Assembly (NCBI GenBank): GCA_947631215.1
Contig: CANRKN010000069.1
Location: 1 to 11,158, forward strand
Length of the DNA stretch: 11,158 nucleotides
Source: an uncultured Oscillospiraceae bacterium
Lineage (GTDB): Bacteria > Bacillota_A > Clostridia > Oscillospirales > Oscillospiraceae
Reading direction: 5' to 3'
Part shown: one piece after another, positions 7,051 through 11,158 of the stretch
Numbering within the stretch: the stretch's first letter is position 1
Layout of the letters: every line of letters begins with the position of its first letter
Notes under the pieces: model-generated
Told to the model about the DNA's origin: nothing
Databases searched by the model: none
The model's input: only the letters and a program-made list of their open reading frames with translations
Translations under genes and position numbers: made by a program

Positions 7051-7394
7051 CGCCAGCTTCGCCGGGGATACTGCCCGATCTGTTATACCTTTGCTATTGT
7101 CAGGAACTGCGTGACGTGGTACTCTATCTCCGCATGGTTCTCCACCGTTTCTTTTGTGGCCCAGCCGCAGAAATAGATCTCTGAGCCTTCTCCGCCCCCT
7201 GGCGGCGTCAGGTGTCCGACGTTCAGGTTATAACTTTTGACCAACTTATCGATATCCGGACCATTTTCTTTAAACGCTTCATAGAGCTGTTTCAGGTCGA
7301 ATATGGCCTGGTCGCCGGCGTCGTCCGTGGGCGTCGTGTCCAGGTATTTCACGTCCCCGGCGCCGTAATTGAAGTGGTAGATCACCGTGGCCTG
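5770..7394 (-). repeat. Second copy of the duplicated adhesin block (spans the frameshift)
   Basis: This copy contains an InlB-B-like repeat (VIYHFNYG... FCGW... LYAIW), a YSGLLGYQM module with FVAWYNKK, an MBG/YDG-like segment with GTYKYTITVTF, and an FctA-like domain. It matches the order of the block at 7398-9065 with nearly the same length (about 1.63 versus 1.67 kb). Its first hundred codons lie in the upstream ORF and the rest in the downstream ORF, which is the main evidence that both are one gene. Confidence 0.75.
7050..7160 (-). other. Probable frameshift joining the two adhesin ORFs
   Basis: The upstream ORF ends ...HVTQFLTIAKV-stop at 7083. The frame of the downstream ORF is one base earlier and is open through this stretch, reading DNSKGITDRAVSPAKLAV immediately before DKGKTLHLYAIW. 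Restoring one base somewhere between about 7160 and 7085 would give a continuous InlB-B-like repeat from FCGW to LYAIW. No Shine-Dalgarno precedes the GTG at 7050. The cause could be a real mutation or an assembly error. Confidence 0.78.
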
Positions 7395-9983
7395 CATGGA
7401 GTTGGTGACGGTCAGATTTGCCGTGGCGTCGCTTTTATTCTCCGGCGCCGCCGCGTCAGCCTTGTCCACCTGCACGCTGGTGATCTGGGAATTCGCCACG
7501 GTCACATGTATCTCATGCTTTTCGGTGTCGTAGGTCATGCCGGAGACAGTGCCCGCCTTTTCCGTGACGGTGAGGGTATGATCGCCGTCGGTGGAGAACC
7601 ACACCTCCGTCTTGGCGGTGCCATCCGCTTTCGCCGTCAGCTCCGTGGAAGTAAATTTCTCTATCGTTCCATCTTTTCCGACGACGGTCCCCTCGTCCCC
7701 GGTTACAGTGAACGTAAACTCATCGTCCGTCGGCGTGTCCTGACCGGCCACCTTCTTGGTCACGTTCAGCGTCAGGCGGGGATAGATGGTGAGGGTGGTA
7801 TCGCCTGTTACCTCCGTACCGGTCGTGCTGATGGGCAGACTACTGCTCTTGCCGGTAGAGGCGGTCACGTCGCTGAACTTTACGATCACATGGTAGTTAT
7901 ACTTGCCCGCTTCTCTGTACTGCGGCAGGGGCAGGGTCACGCCCACGACGCCCGTGCCCGGATGCTCCACAAAACTGCTCAGCGCGTTGTTGCTTTTCGT
8001 CGAATTCTCCGCACCGGTCACGGCGACATCATAGGTGACGCCGTTATTGCCGGTTTTGTTGTTATTCACGCCGTACTCCGCTGTCAGCGCAGCCAGAACG
8101 TCACCATCCTCGCCCACACCCTGTACGTCCAGTCCCGCACTGGGGTCGTGGGGGGCGCCGTCGTAGAGCGCCGTCTCGGCCTCGCCCTTGATCCGGCCCC
8201 ACATGGCGTCCATGGAGAAGACAAGGTTCGTGTTGCCGTAATAGAGCTGGCCCCCGGGGAAATTCAGGGCGTTGTCCGCGTTCGTCACGCCATCTGTTTC
8301 TATATCTAAATATGTACCCGAGTCTTTTGCGCTCTTCGGTTTATAGCCCTTGTTGTACCAGGCGATGAAGCTGTAGCCGTCGCCGCCGCTGTTGCCCGGC
8401 GTATCGGATCGCAGCGTGATCGGCTCCCCTTTTTGGTGACCTTGATCCAAGACAACGTATTTTTTGGCCCTTGTCGTCTGTGTCTGGCCGTTATACGCCA
8501 TATCGCTCTGCTTGCCGCCATCCCAGTCGCCGGAGCTGATGGTCATGGTATAGCCTACCAGGCCGGAATATTTCGTGGGCGCCCAGATGGCATAAAGGTC
8601 AATGCTTTCGCTCTTCGTCACCGTTTGCATGCCGGTCGGCTGGCTACCGTCCCACGCCAGCTCCAAATGCCGGTAATGTTCGTTATCTGCGTAGCCCTTA
8701 AGCCGAGCGTCAATGTCTACTACGCCGTCCTTTTTATTGTAGATCTGGTTCCGGGCGAAGGGGTACGTTATATTTTTATATGTACTCGTCCCCCAGGCAA
8801 AATCGCCCTCTGCCTCCATCCAGCCGGCGAAATACTCGCCCCCATCCGCCTTCTCCTTGGACAGTTTGCCGTCGATCGGTATATTTATTTTCTCGCCGTT
8901 TTCCGTGCCTTCTTTCCAGGTTATATCGTCGATGTTCAGGAGCGTGAAGGTATAGTTGCCCGACTCATCGGGCCCACTGCCGGGCTTCCAGCCGTCGGGG
9001 TCCTGGATATAGATGATGTCATTTCCGCTGTCGTCGTTCAGGTGGTAGGTGATGTGGACGTCACAGTGCTCGCCGTCGTCCCCGCCGCCGGAGGGGGTGC
9101 CGGGGGTATCACTGTTTCCTTTAGTCAGTCCGGTGGGATAACCGCCTTTTTTGGCATAGCTTGATACTGTTACAACGCCGTTGCTATCTGTATACAGCAA
9201 GTTCGCATTATCCCCCAGGAAACCGTTATGGAGCTTGACTCTAAAGGCAGGAGGTTTCCCGTCAGAGGGGTTTTCCTTTATGACCAGTTTAATCTCAATG
9301 GTTCTGAAGTCTTCTGTGATGTCAATCGTTTGCTTTCCCGAAATGGCATCTATAGTTTTGCCGTCGATGGTCGCGCTGACGGCTTCCACCTCACAGTTGG
9401 AGTTAGTAGTCACATCTTTTGATTCAAACTGTACTTGTAAATTGTTAAAGTCTGTATACGCTGCCCCTGTATTCTCAATAGTCAGTGTATATTGGTTCTT
9501 CTCCGCATCCTTCGTAAGAGTAACTTTCAGCGTATGGTCGCTCGCCTCCGCGGGCGCGGGCTCGTCCATCTGGACCTCATCCGCGGGCATGTCCCCTTCC
9601 GGGACAGGGGTCATCTGCGGGTCGGCGGTGATCTCCGGCTCGCTGGTATTTACATTCGTATCCGTGCCGCTGTCCGTCTCCGGGACGGGGGTCGCCTCTA
9701 TGGGCGCCTCGGTCATCTCCGGCGCGGGGGTATCCGCCGCAGGCGGCTCCGTGGCCTCCGGCGCGTCCGTGCTCTCCGCCGGGACCTCAGTCGCCTCCGG
9801 CGCGGACGGCAGGGTCTCCGGCGCGTCCTCCGGGACAAACGTGCCGCTGCTCTCTTCAAAGATGGTCGGCCCGTCCGCGCCCTCGCTCCGCAGCGTGAGA
9901 CCGCTCACGGACAGGACCATCAGCAGTGTCAGGATGACCGCCGTCAGCCGTGCGCCAAAACCGTAATGAAAGTTGTTCCTCAT
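7083..9983 (-). CDS. Cell-wall adhesin, N-terminal portion with signal peptide (5' part of a split gene)
   Basis: This ORF encodes a secreted 966-residue product from the chosen ATG at 9983, ending at TAA 7085-7083. The N terminus MRNNFHYGFGAR followed by LTAVILTLLMVLSVSG is a signal peptide. It is followed by an acidic Pro/Glu/Thr/Ala-rich linker (about residues 40-148) and a beta-rich domain (about 149-280). Next come an InlB-B-like repeat with YFAGW and LYAIW (307-468), a YSGLVGYTM module (472-595), and an MBG/YDG-like segment starting ALYDGAPHD (598-736). An FctA-like domain with VTKKVAG, VTEKAG and VTNS follows (737-862), then the start of a second InlB-B-like repeat, which breaks off after FCGWATK and about 25 residues. 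There is no membrane anchor or sorting signal, so alone it would be released. An ATG at 10037 adds 18 residues in frame but has no Shine-Dalgarno and would put the signal peptide behind them. The gene has its own promoter at 10093-10065. Confidence 0.87.
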   Translation of the reverse strand: MRNNFHYGFGARLTAVILTLLMVLSVSGLTLRSEGADGPTIFEESSGTFVPEDAPETLPSAPEATEVPAESTDAPEATEPPAADTPAPEMTEAPIEATPVPETDSGTDTNVNTSEPEITADPQMTPVPEGDMPADEVQMDEPAPAEASDHTLKVTLTKDAEKNQYTLTIENTGAAYTDFNNLQVQFESKDVTTNSNCEVEAVSATIDGKTIDAISGKQTIDITEDFRTIEIKLVIKENPSDGKPPAFRVKLHNGFLGDNANLLYTDSNGVVTVSSYAKKGGYPTGLTKGNSDTPGTPSGGGDDGEHCDVHITYHLNDDSGNDIIYIQDPDGWKPGSGPDESGNYTFTLLNIDDITWKEGTENGEKINIPIDGKLSKEKADGGEYFAGWMEAEGDFAWGTSTYKNITYPFARNQIYNKKDGVVDIDARLKGYADNEHYRHLELAWDGSQPTGMQTVTKSESIDLYAIWAPTKYSGLVGYTMTISSGDWDGGKQSDMAYNGQTQTTRAKKYVVLDQGHQKGEPITLRSDTPGNSGGDGYSFIAWYNKGYKPKSAKDSGTYLDIETDGVTNADNALNFPGGQLYYGNTNLVFSMDAMWGRIKGEAETALYDGAPHDPSAGLDVQGVGEDGDVLAALTAEYGVNNNKTGNNGVTYDVAVTGAENSTKSNNALSSFVEHPGTGVVGVTLPLPQYREAGKYNYHVIVKFSDVTASTGKSSSLPISTTGTEVTGDTTLTIYPRLTLNVTKKVAGQDTPTDDEFTFTVTGDEGTVVGKDGTIEKFTSTELTAKADGTAKTEVWFSTDGDHTLTVTEKAGTVSGMTYDTEKHEIHVTVANSQITSVQVDKADAAAPENKSDATANLTVTNSMQATVIYHFNYGAGDVKYLDTTPTDDAGDQAIFDLKQLYEAFKENGPDIDKLVKSYNLNVGHLTPPGGGEGSEIYFCGWATKETVENHAEIEYHVTQFLTIAKV
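7398..9065 (-). repeat. First copy of the duplicated adhesin block
   Basis: In order: InlB-B-like repeat (CDVHITYHLND to LYAIW, 9065-8580), YSGLVGYTM module with FIAWYNKG (8570-8199), MBG/YDG-like segment with GKYNYHVIVKF (8190-7776), FctA-like domain (7775-7398). The same order recurs immediately afterwards. The relation is seen at protein level; the DNA copies have diverged, so the duplication is old. Confidence 0.75.
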
Positions 9984-9991
9984 TGCAGGAA

Positions 9992-10000
9992 CCCCCCCCC
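9992..10000 (-). repeat. Nine-base G tract at the adhesin Shine-Dalgarno position
   Basis: The minus strand has GGGGGGGGG at 10000-9992, ending eight bases before the ATG at 9983. No other purine-rich site exists there, so the tract itself must serve as the ribosome binding site if that ATG is used. If the upstream ATG at 10037 is used, the tract is coding (Trp-Trp-Gly-Gly) and each slip would change the frame. Tracts like this are the classic substrate for slipped-strand phase variation. Confidence 0.75.
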
Positions 10001-10064
10001 ACCAGATTTTTCGATTTCTTCCAAAATATGGCAGCATACGAATTGAATTTACATAATTAATTGC

Positions 10065-10093
10065 AGTATACCATTTTAAACCAGGAAAATCAA
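10065..10093 (-). promoter_or_regulatory. Sigma-A-type promoter for the adhesin
   Basis: TTGATT (10093-10088) and TATACT (10070-10065) are separated by exactly 17 bases on the minus strand. The predicted start near 10058 gives a leader of about 75 bases to the ATG at 9983, which contains the G tract. The area is AT-rich and lies past the terminator of the preceding gene. Confidence 0.78.
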
Positions 10094-10120
10094 TAGGAAT
10101 TTCAGATTATGTCGCCCTGA

Positions 10121-10250
10121 TTTTCGTCGCTTTGGCGAAAAGGAACGCCGGCAAAGGGCGGCCTCGCCCGGCAGGGCCCCTCCCTCTAAGGTTCGCTTCG
10201 CTCACCAACCGCGTGCGGGGCACTGCCGGTTCTCGCCGCCCGTCGGATGG
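10121..10250. repeat. GC-rich intergenic element with imperfect inverted repeat
   Basis: No gene is supported between the ABC exporter terminator and the adhesin promoter. It contains a 25-base inverted repeat, arms 10156-10180 and 10217-10241, matching at about 19 of 25 positions (GGGCGGC, CGGCAG and GCCCC shared) around a 36-base spacer that holds GGTTCGCTTCGCTCACC. A shorter palindrome, TTTTCG/CGAAAA, lies at 10121-10141. It resembles a small REP- or MITE-like dispersed element; whether it recurs in the genome cannot be seen here. Confidence 0.4.
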
Positions 10251-10254
10251 GCAG

Positions 10255-10280
10255 AAAAACGCCTCCCCGAAAAGGGAGGC
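10255..10280 (-). terminator. Intrinsic terminator of the ABC exporter gene
   Basis: On the minus strand GCCTCCC and GGGAGGC arms (10280-10274 and 10267-10261) enclose a short T/C-rich loop and are followed by GTTTTT (10260-10255). It starts 18 bases past the stop codon at 10298 and should insulate the adhesin from the exporter. Confidence 0.88.
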
Positions 10281-10297
10281 GTTCCGCTCGTCGTTGT

Positions 10298-11158
10298 TTA
10301 TTTCTCCAGCGCCTGTTTCTCAAACTGTAACATATAGAGCTTATAATACCGCCCGCGGAGGTGCAGCAGCTCCTGGTGGGTGCCCTGCTCCAGGATCTCC
10401 CCGTGGCTCAGCAGAATTATGTTATCCGCGTGCTGGATGGTGGAGAGGCGGTGGGCCACGATGAGCATAGTGCCGATGTTCTTCATCTTCTCCAGGGACT
10501 CCTGGATCAGCAGCTCCGTCTCCGTGTCGATGTTGGCGGTGGCCTCGTCCAGGATCATGACCTCGGGCCGGTGGATGATGGTCCGGGCGAAGCTCAGAAG
10601 CTGCCGCTGGCCAGCGGAGAAGTTGTTGCCCCGCTCCCGCACCGGCTCGTCCAGGCCCTCGTCCAGCTTTTCGATGAATTTGTCCGCGTTCACGTACCGG
10701 CATGCCTGCCATATCTCCCCGTCGGTGAAGCCCTCGTCCCGCAGGACGATGTTGGAGCGGATGGTGCCGGAGAACAGGAACACGTCCTGGAGCATCTGGC
10801 CGAAGTGGCGGCGCAGGGACGCGGTCTTGATGTGCTTGATGTCTATCCCATCTATCAGTATCTGCCCCTTCTGGATGTCGTAGTTGCGGCAGATGAGGGA
10901 CAAGATGGTGCTCTTGCCGGAGCCGGTGGCCCCCACCAGGGCCACGGTCTGCCGGGGGGACACATGGAAGGATACGCCCTTCAATACCCACTGCCCCGGC
11001 TCATAGGCGAACCACACGTCGCGAAACTCCACATCCCCCTCGATGTGGTCCAGCTCGATGGCGTCCGGCTCGTCGACGAGTTCCGGGGCCATGTCGAACA
11101 CGGCGAATATCTTCTCCGCCGAGGCGAAGGCGGACTGGAGCATGTTGAACTGCTCCGC
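10298..11158 (-). CDS. ABC exporter (fused permease-ATPase), C-terminal ATP-binding half; 5' end beyond the window
   Basis: The visible 286 residues are the last bit of the transmembrane region and a complete nucleotide-binding domain of an MsbA/MdlB-type multidrug or lipid half-transporter, which hydrolyses ATP to drive export. The frame is open to the right edge, beginning AEQFNMLQSAFASAEKIF, the usual linker after the last membrane helix. So the ATG at 11143 is internal, not a start. Motifs, numbered from the edge: A-loop Tyr in WFAYEPGQ (about 49-56); Walker A GATGSGKST (76-84); Q-loop MLQDVFLF (122-129); ABC signature FSAGQ (180-184, Ala replacing the first Gly of LSGGQ); Walker B VMILDE with catalytic Glu205; D-loop near ANID; switch His236 in VAHRLSTIQ. 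It ends QFEKQALEK at TAA 10300-10298. Such half-transporters often work as heterodimers with an adjacent gene, here outside the window. The substrate is not predictable. Confidence 0.95.
   Translation of the reverse strand, partial: AEQFNMLQSAFASAEKIFAVFDMAPELVDEPDAIELDHIEGDVEFRDVWFAYEPGQWVLKGVSFHVSPRQTVALVGATGSGKSTILSLICRNYDIQKGQILIDGIDIKHIKTASLRRHFGQMLQDVFLFSGTIRSNIVLRDEGFTDGEIWQACRYVNADKFIEKLDEGLDEPVRERGNNFSAGQRQLLSFARTIIHRPEVMILDEATANIDTETELLIQESLEKMKNIGTMLIVAHRLSTIQHADNIILLSHGEILEQGTHQELLHLRGRYYKLYMLQFEKQALEK

Noticed and set aside
7083..7110. Programmed -1 ribosomal frameshift joining the two adhesin ORFs
   Set aside because: The direction fits, but I see no X-XXY-YYZ slippery heptamer in frame near the stop and no obvious downstream pseudoknot; mutation or sequence error is simpler.
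7212..8309. 365-codon plus-strand ORF, and similar ones at 8433-9164 and 9181-9966
   Set aside because: Antisense of the adhesin N-terminal part; no recognisable protein features.
10037..10037. ATG at 10037 as adhesin start
   Set aside because: No Shine-Dalgarno, and it would place 18 extra residues ahead of a normal signal peptide; kept only as an alternative because it would make the G tract coding.

Overview
The window comes from a GC-rich Gram-positive bacterium, most likely a gut Clostridia member (Oscillospiraceae-like). This is inferred from four things: a sortase-anchored multi-domain surface protein, strong purine-rich Shine-Dalgarno sites, a glycine riboswitch of the Firmicutes type, and high GC with AT-rich promoters. 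No 16S or marker gene is present, so the taxonomy is a guess. Every gene I support lies on the minus strand; long plus-strand ORFs are shadows.

Layout in the direction of transcription (right to left). (1) 11158-10298: the C-terminal half of an ABC exporter, ending at a clean intrinsic terminator (10280-10255). (2) 10250-10100: a GC-rich intergenic stretch with an imperfect 25-bp inverted repeat, followed by a consensus-like promoter (10093-10065). (3) 9983-2920: a very large cell-wall adhesin, currently split into two ORFs. The upstream ORF (9983-7083) has the signal peptide but no anchor. The downstream ORF (7050-2920) has the wall anchor but no signal peptide and no convincing ribosome binding site. 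The reading frame of the second continues the domain cut at the end of the first, so I read them as one gene of about 2,350 codons broken by a one-base loss near 7085-7160. (4) 2843-1773: a GT2 glycosyltransferase with TPR-like helices, separated from the adhesin by a strong hairpin. (5) 1720-1: a promoter, a single-aptamer glycine riboswitch with a terminator-like expression platform, and a Na+/alanine-glycine symporter gene (AGCS family) cut by the left edge.

The adhesin locus is the main point of interest. From N to C terminus it has a signal peptide, an acidic Pro/Glu/Thr-rich linker, and a roughly 1.65-kb tandemly duplicated block (InlB-B-like repeat, an unassigned 'YSGL-GY' module, an MBG/YDG-like segment, an FctA-like domain). 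Six CnaB-like domains follow with apparent isopeptide Lys/Glu/Asn residues (the last lacks the Lys), then a 16-unit hexapeptide Pro stalk, then a variant sorting signal (APKTG). A nine-base G tract sits where its Shine-Dalgarno should be, so this gene may be switched by slippage. The neighbouring glycosyltransferase may decorate the Ser/Thr-rich stalk; that is inference from proximity only.

The symporter cassette is independent: glycine sensed by the leader RNA should control uptake or export of glycine/alanine. The ABC exporter has no visible link to the adhesin.
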